Shown one piece after another: positions 8,001-14,856 of a stretch of DNA of 16,373 nt. Both the position numbers and the translations under genes were made by a program. The stretch lies in assembly GCA_020343715.1 (NCBI GenBank), contig CP070808.1:2188001-2204373 (forward strand), given 5' to 3'. Positions within the stretch are counted from its first letter, which is position 1, and each line of letters opens with the position of its first letter. This stretch comes from Thermoplasmata archaeon (GTDB taxonomy: Archaea > Thermoplasmatota > DTKX01 > GCA-020343715). Under the pieces are notes generated by a model. It was not told the DNA's origin and made no database searches. It saw only the letters and a list, made by a program, of their open reading frames with translations.

Positions 8001-10464
8001 CGATCACCACATCCGCGTGGCCGTCCCCATCGAGGTCGTCCATCAGGATGTCTGTGGCCGCAGAGGTCGTGAAGGTGTGGTAAGGTACGTCGTACCAGCC
8101 CGCGGGGGAGCCGAGGAACACCGGGCTCTCCCCGGCGTAGCTGGTGGGACCTGTCCCGTAGGAGGAGAACGCCAGGTCTGGCACCCCGTCGCCGTTGACG
8201 TCGAAGGCGTCCACCGAGGTGGCCCCGACCGTGTTGAACTCAAGGGGTGCCATCGACAGGTAGTCCAGGGCACCGACGTCCATGAAGGCGGTGCTCTTGA
8301 CGTCGTAACCCATGTCGCTCCGAAGACCCGCGAACACCAGGTCCGGCAGGTCGGAGGTCCTGCCCGTGGAAGACAGTTGGAGGTCCCTCTCCTCCAGGTT
8401 GAGCATGGAGTCCGACTTGATGTCGCCGAAGAACTGGTCCCGCCAGACATCCTTCCGATGCCAGTTGACCAGGACGCTGTCCAGGGTAGGGGTCACATCC
8501 TCGCTCTGGCTCGACATCTCGACCTTGACCTGGACGGATCCCTCCGGTCGGATGGCCCTCAGGTCAACGGCTGGTCCAGGGACATTCTCGAGACCGGGTA
8601 TGACCTCCCCGTCGTCGTCGAGGACGGTGATCGAGACCTGGCATTCGGACGGGACCATGCAGTCCAGGTACATCACGTCCCATACCATTCCAGTCGGCAG
8701 GGGTATGGGCTCCGAGACGAAGCCCCCGGAGAAGGTGACCGTGGCCGCCTTGGTGCTGGCGACGACCATGTCAGAAGGGTCCGTGAGCCCGGACTTGGTT
8801 ACGTCCGCCGCCGTTGGCCAGGCATCATCGCCGAAGAAGACCTTGAAGGTCGCTGACTCCCCGCAGAGTATGTCGTCGTAGCCGTCCTTGTCGATGTCCA
8901 AGACCTCTATGGCGCGGGGGTCGGGTCCCATGAGGATTGTTTGTTTCGACAGCGCGGACCAACCGCTGGCCCCGCCCTTGAAGATCTCTATCCGGTTGTT
9001 GCGCAGACCGGGATTACCGGTGGTGTAGACCAGGTCGAGGTACCCATCGGCGTTGAGGTCCCCCGTGGCCATGTCCCATGGGATGGAGTTCACGTCCAGG
9101 CTGTAGTCGGCGTTAACGTCCGGTCCCGATGCGCCCCCGAGGAAGATCGGTACCTTGCTGTTGTCGAAGACCGCGAAGAGCACGTCGAGATAGTCGTCCC
9201 CGTCAATGTCCTCCACCAGGACCTGGTTGATGGGGGTCATGCTGATGCCCCTAAGGAAGTTCAGGTCCGCGGTGTTGTCCGGGCCGTTGGGGCCACCGTA
9301 GTAGCAGGCGGCGTCCATGACGAGGGACTTGGTGAGCACGATGTCGTCGTAACCGTCGTTGTTGAGGTCCCCCGCGTCAACGTGTCCCGTGCCACCGTCC
9401 AGCTTTATATCGGGGGCCTGGTTGAACGTCCCGTCTCCATTGTTGAGCCAAACGTAGGAACCGTCGTGCCACATCCCCCCCAGCGCCGAGAGGACGAAGT
9501 CCGTGTGACCGTCGCCATCGAAGTCACCGATGGCGGCGTCGGTCGCGGTGTCGGTGTGAGTCAGCGTCTGCGAGTCCGACGTGGACCACTTGCCCGAATC
9601 CGAGCCCCAGAGCAGCATGGAGCCCGAGACGCCGTCCCTCGCCAGGATGATGTCGAAATAGCCATCGCCGTTGAGGTCGCCCGCGTCAATGCCCCCAGTG
9701 TTCGAGGTACCGGTGATGGTGGTCGAGTCGTCGTAACCGTCCTCGTTGTCGTTGGAGAAGAAGATGTCCACGTCCCCCCTACCGTCGGGGAAGAGGACGG
9801 GTGGGAAGGCCTCACCCTCGCCACCGACGCCCCCCGACAAGTCCAGCATGACCTGGCCCGAGGTCAGGTTAAGGCCCGCGGAGGCCACCATCTTGCCGAG
9901 GCCGATGAAGTCGTCCCGCCACTGGCCCAGGTCGATGAACCGAAGACCCCAAGATAGGAGCCTGGGCCTGTCTGACCCATCGGCGTGCATGCTCACCTGC
10001 AGGCGGATCCCAGGATAGGTGGAGACAGGCACCCTGAACACGGACGCGTCGGGCCCCGTCATGTTGACGAACCCGGGAACGGTGGCGTTGGCGAAGGCAT
10101 CGTCCGAGGATGCCTTCGAGGGGTCCAACACAGATATGTTGACCCAGCTGTTGCCCGGCGTTTCCACCTCCAACACGACGAGGTCGTACCTGTAGCCCTC
10201 TGGACATGCGATGATTGATGAGGCTATCCAGCCCTGGTCATGTCCCGGCAGGAGCGCGGCCTCGCCACCCGAGACCTCCACTCCCACAAGCCCCCCCGGT
10301 GGGACGTAGACATTGCTGGTGTCGTCCAGGCCGTCGTACCAATCTGTCACTTCGTTCAGGGGCCCTGGACCCCTCGTACCCTCGTCATCGGACCAGGCAG
10401 AAACCTGGCCGCAGGGGACAAGTAGGAGCAACAGGACCACCGTGCAAGCTGATATTCTCTTCAT
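5056..10464 (-). CDS. Giant surface protein: FG-GAP propellers, repeated beta-sandwich domains, FN3 array, C-terminal anchor
   Basis: This is an exported cell-surface protein of about 1802 residues. Residue numbers here count from the upstream GTG at 10473. Starting at ATG 10464 gives the signal peptide MKRISACTVVLLLLLVPCG, with GGTGG six bases upstream, so I prefer it. Domains follow in this order. First comes beta-sandwich J1 (67-181), then propeller 1 (about 222-548) with six calcium-type loops such as DLNGDGYFD and DFDGDGHTD. J2 (577-673) and propeller 2 (about 708-1056), with six more loops such as DLDGDGHAD, come next. J3 (1082-1187), an Ig-like domain (1190-1296), five fibronectin type III domains (1299-1768) and a transmembrane helix (1777-1797) ending PRLQRD complete the chain. 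Such architecture suits adhesion or extracellular binding. No enzymatic motif was seen. It is monocistronic, with its own TATA box. Confidence 0.92.
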   Translation of the reverse strand: MKRISACTVVLLLLLVPCGQVSAWSDDEGTRGPGPLNEVTDWYDGLDDTSNVYVPPGGLVGVEVSGGEAALLPGHDQGWIASSIIACPEGYRYDLVVLEVETPGNSWVNISVLDPSKASSDDAFANATVPGFVNMTGPDASVFRVPVSTYPGIRLQVSMHADGSDRPRLLSWGLRFIDLGQWRDDFIGLGKMVASAGLNLTSGQVMLDLSGGVGGEGEAFPPVLFPDGRGDVDIFFSNDNEDGYDDSTTITGTSNTGGIDAGDLNGDGYFDIILARDGVSGSMLLWGSDSGKWSTSDSQTLTHTDTATDAAIGDFDGDGHTDFVLSALGGMWHDGSYVWLNNGDGTFNQAPDIKLDGGTGHVDAGDLNNDGYDDIVLTKSLVMDAACYYGGPNGPDNTADLNFLRGISMTPINQVLVEDIDGDDYLDVLFAVFDNSKVPIFLGGASGPDVNADYSLDVNSIPWDMATGDLNADGYLDLVYTTGNPGLRNNRIEIFKGGASGWSALSKQTILMGPDPRAIEVLDIDKDGYDDILCGESATFKVFFGDDAWPTAADVTKSGLTDPSDMVVASTKAATVTFSGGFVSEPIPLPTGMVWDVMYLDCMVPSECQVSITVLDDDGEVIPGLENVPGPAVDLRAIRPEGSVQVKVEMSSQSEDVTPTLDSVLVNWHRKDVWRDQFFGDIKSDSMLNLEERDLQLSSTGRTSDLPDLVFAGLRSDMGYDVKSTAFMDVGALDYLSMAPLEFNTVGATSVDAFDVNGDGVPDLAFSSYGTGPTSYAGESPVFLGSPAGWYDVPYHTFTTSAATDILMDDLDGDGHADVVIAQDLRAGPDIPSLLFWGSEDGWSSDPDVEFETEGAWGVASADLDDDGLADLVFASDVNHESLVFYQESAGFCGTAPDHELPTSWARDVDIGDLDDDGNLDLVFANHYDGVTYSIDSYVYWGQSGRGFDSSPTRLATMGASDVVVTDVDGDDDLDVIFANNRNATSGYRSEAGIYINDGSGGLTTTSMHYVGTEGAIAVTAVDLDGRGVIDLVFACRNNGTTFAVPSLGFVGPYGSWPLESPLLFPTVGALDVMSVRLSDPARGGYVSEAITPDPVDDPGAYNILMYTASIAAGQTGTVSLLDASTGDMLASTPLLEGHNEWDVSGMVSYRDHPSIRVEIEVMGLVGNPGFSLDDLRLNWTERTPMAPEIVSIGISNTTVYRGDSVVLSVAVHDEFDLPGELILDVEHQLADETDWRTFLVGEMTVEEGVWNVNIAPDRFVPVGEYALRVNVTDSDGLHSGPVVLDDVLTVMPNLPMAPNLLRADPSDRAVELEWRAPHDTGDLPLLGFRILRGPTEDEMLVIDSTDSFSDTYNDTGLTNGLTYFYAIVAYNDLGNSPPSVVLNATPRGVPGYPLDLSVETGDGSVTLSWTAPAMDGGSAVLGYRVFRGLQEDQLEEVASLGVTTSYLDVGLTNGEEYFYSVLAFNELGDGSGSEVLSAIPLGLPEPPTGLTIEVSVMRLTLSWEPPVDTGGSALSGFIILRGTTKDSLELHGTMPASASEYVDEDLSAGQMYFYAVAAETAAGAGSPSIAISAMAMDVPDAPGDLSATSGDGVVHLSWTAPYDGGSPIVGYIVRRQGDGDVETFRVGEDTSFSDISVVNGRTYSYTVRAESDIGEGRFSDPVEASPTAPVLVPDRVSYLAVSSKEGRVTVTWTPPDDDGGSVLTGYVIFRGDSADTMSEIASVGLVTSFVDEDVVAGKTYFYSVSAVNAVGAGDASDPVSIQIQRKEGDDDGLPPLLLFGIVLMLIAVIIGWVVRPRLQRD
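5170..6579 (-). repeat. Five tandem fibronectin type III domains
   Basis: Residues 1299-1768 of the giant protein hold five units of about 90 residues. Each has an early Trp motif (VELEWRAP, VTLSWTAP, LTLSWEPP, VHLSWTAP, VTVTWTPP) and a late Tyr motif (YFYAIVAYNDLG, YFYSVLAFNELG, YFYAVAAETAAG, YSYTVRAESDIG, YFYSVSAVNAVG). They separate the ligand-facing propellers from the membrane anchor and probably act as a stalk. The units have diverged, so this is not a recent DNA-level expansion. Confidence 0.9.
7306..10275 (-). repeat. Tandem duplication of a beta-sandwich plus FG-GAP propeller block
   Basis: Two blocks within the giant protein share the same order: beta-sandwich domain, a linker with WRDDFIG or WRDQFFG leading to a Leu-Asn-Leu motif, then a propeller. 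Each propeller starts with one blade lacking a proper calcium loop (DVDIFFSND and DLVFAGLRSD) and continues with six calcium-type loops. A third sandwich domain (7230-6913) follows without a propeller. Sandwich copies share GWIASSII, GFVSEPI and GYVSEAI near the start and end in RLLSWGLRF, LDSVLVNW and LDDLRLNW. Confidence 0.75.
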
Positions 10465-10504
10465 CTCAACCACCCGATTGTGTGCGTCTCAACTTCCAAG
10501 TCTT

Positions 10505-10520
10505 GATATTTATAGTTTTT
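10505..10520. promoter_or_regulatory. AT-rich TATA element between divergent genes
   Basis: GATATTTATAGTTTTT is the only AT-rich run in the 106-base gap. On minus it reads ACTATAAATATC and lies about 43 bases before the ATG at 10464, which is good spacing for a short leader. On plus it lies about 55 bases before the ATG at 10571, which is less compelling. One element may serve both genes. Confidence 0.5.
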
Positions 10521-10570
10521 AGGTCGCCCTTACATGTATCGCAACCTTCATTTTCCCCGGGCCCCCTGTC

Positions 10571-11461
10571 ATGGCCATGGGCGACCATGAGGTGTTGTGG
10601 GAGAGGAAGGGCCACTCACCCTTCATGTGGTGGCCTGGATGGTCGCCCAACGGAAAGCGCCTGGCGACGGCCGAGATGAAGGCGCCCACGGTGGTCCTGA
10701 TGCTCGACGGGGCCACTGGCAAGGAGGTGGGCCGGATGCAGGCCCACAGGAGGGCCATCAACGCCATCACGTGGAAGCCCGACGGCAGACAGTTCGCCAC
10801 CGCGGGCGGTGACGGCCGCATCACCATCAGGGGCGTACGGGGAGGCCAGAGGGCGGCCCATCACCTCTTCAAGAACGAGTCCGAGTCGGTGCACTGGTCC
10901 CCCGACGGGAAGAGCCTTGCGGTGTCATCCCGGGACGGCTCCGTCCTAGTAATGGACCCCAAGACGGGGGGTGTGGCCTTCTCCTGGCCCCCGGGCCCCC
11001 CGGTGCTCAGCGTGGCCTGGCACCCGAAGGGGAAGCGTCTGGCGATGGCCAGAGAGGACAATCGTGTCCTGGTGGTCAAGCCCCATTCGTCGGGCTCGGT
11101 GATGCTGGTGCACCGAAAGGCGGTGAACGACGTGGCGTGGCATCCCAAGGGGCGACGGCTGGCCACGGCCAGCGCCGACGGGAGTGTGCGCCTGTGGGCG
11201 ACCGACGGCACGATGACCGACCTCCTACTGCGACCCCACAAGGAGGGCACGGGGGCGGTGGCCTACTCCCACGACGGGCGGCGGCTGGCGGCCGCCAGCT
11301 GGGACGGCGCGGTGAGAGTGTGGTGCGACGGCGTGCTAGAGGTGGAGGACAGGGAGGGACATGGCCCTCCCGTGGCGGTGGCATGGAGACCGGGGGCCGA
11401 GGCGCAGCTCCTGGTGGGGAGGTCCAAGGGGCCCCTGCGGTTGTTGAATCTGGCGCCTTGA
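10571..11461 (+). CDS. Cytoplasmic WD40-repeat beta-propeller protein
   Basis: This is a 296-residue protein made almost entirely of WD40 repeats, enough for one seven-blade propeller. Recurring blade cores are GWSPNGKRLATAE, TWKPDGRQFATAGGDGRITI, HWSPDGKSLAVSSRDGSVLV, AWHPKGKRLAMAREDNRVLV, AWHPKGRRLATASADGSVRLW and AYSHDGRRLAAASWDGAVRVW (the longer ones quoted in part). No signal peptide or membrane segment is present, so it should be cytoplasmic. WD40 domains usually act as protein-interaction platforms; the partner is unknown. No clear ribosome binding site precedes the ATG at 10571, and a second ATG at 10577 is equally possible, so the mRNA may be leaderless or nearly so. It lies 13 bases before a crotonase-fold gene and is probably cotranscribed with it. 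Confidence 0.9.
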   Translation: MAMGDHEVLWERKGHSPFMWWPGWSPNGKRLATAEMKAPTVVLMLDGATGKEVGRMQAHRRAINAITWKPDGRQFATAGGDGRITIRGVRGGQRAAHHLFKNESESVHWSPDGKSLAVSSRDGSVLVMDPKTGGVAFSWPPGPPVLSVAWHPKGKRLAMAREDNRVLVVKPHSSGSVMLVHRKAVNDVAWHPKGRRLATASADGSVRLWATDGTMTDLLLRPHKEGTGAVAYSHDGRRLAAASWDGAVRVWCDGVLEVEDREGHGPPVAVAWRPGAEAQLLVGRSKGPLRLLNLAP

Positions 11462-11474
11462 GTTTTGGGGGGAC

Positions 11475-12260
11475 ATGATGGAAATTCCGACGGATCTCGT
11501 GAGGGCCGAGGACAGGGGCGCCGTTAGGTGGATTATCCTGAACAGGGAGCGGAGGCACAACGCCATCGATCTCATGACCGCCAAGGCCTGGGCTCAGGCG
11601 CTCACCGACGCATCCACGGACAAGGAGGTCAGGGCGGTGGTGATGGCAGGCAACGGCCCGTCCTTCTGCTCCGGGGGTGACCTCAAGGCCTTCAAGGAAG
11701 CAGATGACAGGGTGGCCTACGTGACCGCGGTGGCCTCGGCCATCGGCCTGGGGGTGAACCACATAACGTCGATGCCCAAGCCGGTTGTGGCTGCGGTCCA
11801 CGGCAACGCCATGGGGGTGGGCTTCACCCTCTTCCTTGGCGCCGACTACAAGGTGCTTGCCGAGGGGACCAGGATGGCCATGTCCTACATCAACGTGGGC
11901 CTCACCCCGGGCGGCGGCGGAACCTGGATGTTGTCGCGCATCGTGGGACAGTCCAAGGCGATGGAGATGATCCTCCTGGGAGACCCCATCGACGCGGCCC
12001 AGGCCCTGGATATGCGCATCGCCAACGAGGTGGTTCCCAGGGATGATCTGGAGGACAGGGCCCAGGCGATGGCAGAGCGGTTGGCGGCCCAGGCCCCGGG
12101 GACGCTGGCAAGGACGAAGGAGCTGATGTGGTCCGCCCACACGGTGCCCCTCCAGTCGCACCTGATGGTGGAGGCCGAGACCATAGGTCGGGCCGCCGGC
12201 ATGCCCGAGTTCGAGGAGGGGGCTAACGCCTTCTTCGAACGGCGTAAGCCGGAGTTCTGA
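11475..12260 (+). CDS. Crotonase-superfamily protein lacking both usual catalytic glutamates
   Basis: This is a 261-residue enoyl-CoA hydratase/isomerase-fold protein. Visible family motifs are LNRERRHNAID, the CoA-binding FCSGGDLKAF and GLTPGGGGTWML, and the C-terminal FFERRKPEF. The two glutamates that activate water in hydratases are replaced. GVGFTLFLGADY has Thr118 where GGGxELAxxCD carries Glu, and MSYINVGLTPG has Tyr138 at the second Glu position. The Asp seen after the Pro in PaaG-type isomerases is Gly146. Ordinary hydratase chemistry is therefore doubtful. The overall look (GLxPxGGTW) is nearest PaaG-like isomerases, and the reaction is unknown. ATG 11475 or 11478 may be the start: the G-run at 11467-11472 is better spaced for 11478. 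It follows the WD40 gene closely; the carboxylase operon downstream has its own promoter. Confidence 0.85.
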   Translation: MMEIPTDLVRAEDRGAVRWIILNRERRHNAIDLMTAKAWAQALTDASTDKEVRAVVMAGNGPSFCSGGDLKAFKEADDRVAYVTAVASAIGLGVNHITSMPKPVVAAVHGNAMGVGFTLFLGADYKVLAEGTRMAMSYINVGLTPGGGGTWMLSRIVGQSKAMEMILLGDPIDAAQALDMRIANEVVPRDDLEDRAQAMAERLAAQAPGTLARTKELMWSAHTVPLQSHLMVEAETIGRAAGMPEFEEGANAFFERRKPEF

Positions 12261-12320
12261 GGTCTGCTGGCTCCTCGCGGAGGGTCCCTATGTCGGCGCC
12301 CGCCGAACGTGAATCTCGAA

Positions 12321-12330
12321 ACCTATATAT
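12321..12330 (+). promoter_or_regulatory. TATA box of the acyl-CoA carboxylase operon
   Basis: ACCTATATAT sits in the 103-base gap after the crotonase gene and about 34-43 bases before the ATG at 12364. A start site near 12352-12356 is expected. It implies that the carboxylase genes can be transcribed independently of the WD40-crotonase pair. Confidence 0.6.
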
Positions 12331-12351
12331 CGCCAGCCATCATTTCCCAGC

Positions 12352-12411
12352 GGGAGGCCCCTGATGGCCAGCTATGCTGGTATCATGGGTTCCGGCGGAG
12401 GATGTAGGTTG
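12352..12411 (+). promoter_or_regulatory. Two competing translation starts for the biotin carboxylase
   Basis: GGGAGG at 12352-12357 is six bases before the ATG at 12364. A second GGAGG at 12397-12401 is seven bases before an in-frame TTG at 12409. The TTG start would give MLEKVMVANRGEIA, which matches the normal N-terminus of the family. The ATG adds a glycine-rich 15-residue extension. Confidence 0.6.
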
Positions 12412-13755
12412 CTCGAGAAGGTGATGGTGGCCAACCGGGGCGAGATAGCCTGCAGGGTCATCAGGGCGTGCGCCGAGCTGGGCATCCCGTCGGTGGCCGT
12501 GTACAGCGACGCCGACAAGGACATGCCCCACGCCAAGATGGCCGACGAGGCATTTCATATCGGCCCTCCCCCCGTCATGCAGAGCTACCTGGTCCAGGAC
12601 AGGATAATCGAGGTGGCCAAGGAGGCCGGTGTCGCTGGCATCCATCCCGGCTACGGCCTGCTGGCCGAGAATGCTGAGTTCGCCGAGAGGGTGGCCCGGG
12701 AGGGCATGGCATGGATCGGCCCCCCCGCCGACGCCATCAGGGCCATGGGTGTCAAGACCGAGGCCCGGGAGATGATGGAATCGGCCGGAGTCCCCATCAT
12801 TCCGGGGATAACCACCACCGTTCCCGATGCCAACGCCGCGAGGTTCGTGGCAGAGGACCTGGGGTACCCCGTAATGGTGAAGGCCAGCTACGGTGGTGGC
12901 GGTATCGGGATGCAGGTCGTCCGAGGGCCCGAGGAGATGGAGAACGCCTTCACGGGGAGCGCCCGCAGGGCGGAGAGCTTCTTCTCCGACGGCTCGATCT
13001 ACCTGGAGAAGCTCATCGTGGGCGCCCGCCATGTGGAGATCCAGGTGCTGGCCGATGGCCACGGGAACACCGTGCACCTCAACGAGCGGGAGTGCTCCAT
13101 CCAGCGGCGTCACCAGAAGGTCATCGAGGAGGCTCCCTCGCCGGGCGTGGACCCGGAGCTGCGGGCCAGGATGGGCGCCGTCGCGTGCCAGGCCGCTGAG
13201 GCCATCGGCTACCGCAACGCGGGGACGGTGGAGTTCCTCATGGCCCCGGACAAGAGCTTCTACTTCCTTGAGATGAACACCCGGCTCCAGGTCGAGCACC
13301 CCATAACCGAGATGACCACGGGCAGGGACATCGTGAAGGAGCAGCTGGCGATAGCCGACGGGGAGCCCATATCCTTCATCCAGGACCAGGTGGGCCTGGA
13401 CGGCCACGCCATAGAGATGCGCATATACGCGGAGGACCCCGTCAGGTTCCTCCCGTCCCCCGGGACGATAAGCGCCCTGTCGTGGCCCGAGGGTGAGCAC
13501 GTCCGGGTCGACACGGGCGTCGAGGAGGGCGTGGCGGTCACACCGTTCTACGACCCCCTCATCGCCAAACTTTGCGTGTGGGGTGACGACAGGCAGGTTG
13601 CCATCGACAGGGCCCTGGCGGCCCTGGAGGGCACCACCCTGGAGGGCCTCAAGAACAACATCCCACTTCACCAGCAGGTGCTGGCGCACCCCGCCTTCCG
13701 GGCGGGGGAGCTGAGCACCTCTTTCATAGACGAGCACATAACGCCAGGGAGCTGA
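12364..13755 (+). CDS. Biotin carboxylase subunit of an acyl-CoA carboxylase
   Basis: This subunit carboxylates the biotin of the carrier protein, using ATP and bicarbonate. The 463-residue product carries VMVANRGEIACRVIRA at the start, HPGYGLLAENAEFAERV, the ATP-grasp glycine loop VKASYGGGGIGM, the ERECSIQRRHQKVIEEAPSP segment and the active-site stretch EMNTRLQVEHPITEM. The C-terminal biotin carboxylase domain (RIYAEDP, PSPGTI, VTPFYDPLIAK) is complete. No biotinyl domain is fused, unlike the alpha subunits of many propionyl- and methylcrotonyl-CoA carboxylases. The carrier is the next gene, overlapping as TGATG. The start is uncertain between ATG 12364 and TTG 12409. The gene opens the carboxylase operon behind a TATA box. 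Confidence 0.95.
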   Translation: MASYAGIMGSGGGCRLLEKVMVANRGEIACRVIRACAELGIPSVAVYSDADKDMPHAKMADEAFHIGPPPVMQSYLVQDRIIEVAKEAGVAGIHPGYGLLAENAEFAERVAREGMAWIGPPADAIRAMGVKTEAREMMESAGVPIIPGITTTVPDANAARFVAEDLGYPVMVKASYGGGGIGMQVVRGPEEMENAFTGSARRAESFFSDGSIYLEKLIVGARHVEIQVLADGHGNTVHLNERECSIQRRHQKVIEEAPSPGVDPELRARMGAVACQAAEAIGYRNAGTVEFLMAPDKSFYFLEMNTRLQVEHPITEMTTGRDIVKEQLAIADGEPISFIQDQVGLDGHAIEMRIYAEDPVRFLPSPGTISALSWPEGEHVRVDTGVEEGVAVTPFYDPLIAKLCVWGDDRQVAIDRALAALEGTTLEGLKNNIPLHQQVLAHPAFRAGELSTSFIDEHITPGS

Positions 13756-13973
13756 TGCGAATGGCAGACATGATAGCGAACATGGCCGGCACCATCTTCA
13801 AGGTGCTGGTGGCGGCAGGCGACGAGGTAGAGGCTGGTCAGGACGTGATAGTCCTGGAGTCCATGAAGATGGAGATCCCTTTGCAGGCCGAGGTGGGCGG
13901 CAAGGTCACCGCGGTCAACGTGGAGGAGGGCCAGTTCGTCAACGAGGGCGACGTCCTGCTCGTCACCGAGTAG
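13755..13973 (+). CDS. Minimal biotin carboxyl carrier protein
   Basis: This is a single biotinyl domain of 72 residues with the biotinylation motif ESMKM; Lys38 (codon 13866-13868) is the expected attachment site. It carries the carboxyl group from the biotin carboxylase to the carboxyltransferase. The flanking MAGTIFKVLV and GQFVNEGDVLLVTE complete the hammerhead fold. The usual N-terminal Ala/Pro-rich linker of carrier proteins is absent, so this is only the bare domain. ATG 13755 overlaps the preceding stop. A second ATG at 13761 has GGGAG nine bases upstream and may be the real start. The AUH-like hydratase follows after a short gap. Confidence 0.95.
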   Translation: MRMADMIANMAGTIFKVLVAAGDEVEAGQDVIVLESMKMEIPLQAEVGGKVTAVNVEEGQFVNEGDVLLVTE

Positions 13974-13995
13974 GCCGATAGGAGAGGTGGACCCC

Positions 13996-14853
13996 ATGGG
14001 GGACGAGGAAAGACCCTCCGGCGATGCCGGGGAAGAGGTGAGCGGGGAGGCCTGCGAGGTCGCCGAGGAGGCGCTGGAGTCACTGTGCATCGACCGCAGG
14101 GACGACGGCATCGTGATCGTGACCATCAACAGGCCCGAGAGGAGGAACGCGCTGGACAGGCCCACGCTGGCAGCTGGCCGCAAGCTGATTCGTGACATAC
14201 ACTACGACAAGAGCGCCCGGGTGCTCATCGTCACCGGGGCCGGGGACAAGGCCTTCTGCGCCGGGGCGGACCTGAAGGAACGGGAGCACATGACCATGGT
14301 GGAGGTGCGCCAGTACATCCGGTACATCCGTGACACCTTCACCGAGATCGAGAACCTGCCCATCCCAGTCATCGCCGCCATCAACGGCGTATCGATGGGG
14401 GGCGGCACCGAGCTGGCCCTGGCCTGCGACATACGGGTCATAGACCCCGAGGCCAGGATGGCCCTGAACGAGACCTCCCTGGCGATAATCCCGGGCGGCG
14501 GGGGTACCGTCCGCCTGCCCCGACTCGTGGGCAGGGGCAGGGCGAAGGACATAATCCTCACCGCCCGGTGGGTGCCCGCCGAGGAGGCGCTGTCCATCGG
14601 GATGGTGCAGCGCATCTCGCCCAAGGGACAGTCCCTGGAGCATGCCATCGGCATCGCCCAGCAGATAATCAACAACGGGCCCATCGCGATAACCCAGGCC
14701 AAGTACGTCATCAACCGGGGCCTGGAGGTCCCCATCGAGGAGGCCCTCCAGATGGAGTCCGACGCGTACGAGGTGTGCATACCCACCCAGGACCGCGTCG
14801 AGGCACTGAACGCCTTCAAGGAGAAGCGCAAGCCGGACTTCAAGGGGGAGTGA
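13996..14853 (+). CDS. Enoyl-CoA hydratase, AUH-like (probable methylglutaconyl-CoA hydratase)
   Basis: This crotonase of 285 residues has an intact active site: GGGTELALACDI supplies Glu139, and NETSLAIIPGGGGTVRLPR supplies Glu159. ETxLAIIPGGGGTxRLPR is the signature I associate with AUH-type 3-methylglutaconyl-CoA hydratases, which act after methylcrotonyl-CoA carboxylase in leucine breakdown. FCAGADLKER gives the CoA-binding and oxyanion-hole region, and the C-terminus FKEKRKPDF is typical. ATG 13996 is chosen over GTG 13987 because GAGGTG lies six bases before it. The first 28 or so residues form an acidic extension (GDEERPSGDAGEEVSGE) not usual in the family. It sits between the carrier and carboxyltransferase genes, three bases from the latter, so a shared pathway is likely. 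Generic short-chain enoyl-CoA hydratase is the alternative. Confidence 0.88.
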   Translation: MGDEERPSGDAGEEVSGEACEVAEEALESLCIDRRDDGIVIVTINRPERRNALDRPTLAAGRKLIRDIHYDKSARVLIVTGAGDKAFCAGADLKEREHMTMVEVRQYIRYIRDTFTEIENLPIPVIAAINGVSMGGGTELALACDIRVIDPEARMALNETSLAIIPGGGGTVRLPRLVGRGRAKDIILTARWVPAEEALSIGMVQRISPKGQSLEHAIGIAQQIINNGPIAITQAKYVINRGLEVPIEEALQMESDAYEVCIPTQDRVEALNAFKEKRKPDFKGE

Positions 14854-14856
14854 GCC

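Noticed and set aside
7684..8856. Long plus-strand open frames opposite the giant gene
   Set aside because: They are antisense shadows of GC-rich codons of the FG-GAP region: repetitive Val/Gly/His/Arg composition, no domain, no ribosome binding site.
5056..10464. Integrin-like or CRISPR-like tandem repeat region at the DNA level
   Set aside because: The repeats are diverged protein domains read in one frame, not near-identical DNA units with spacers.
11076..12161. Long minus-strand open frame opposite the WD40 and crotonase genes
   Set aside because: Low-complexity Pro/Arg/His-rich translation antisense to two clear genes, typical of high-GC shadows.
12271..12282. Small hairpin CTCC-TCGC-GGAG after the crotonase gene as a terminator
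   Set aside because: The stem is only four pairs and no T-run follows, so termination cannot be supported.
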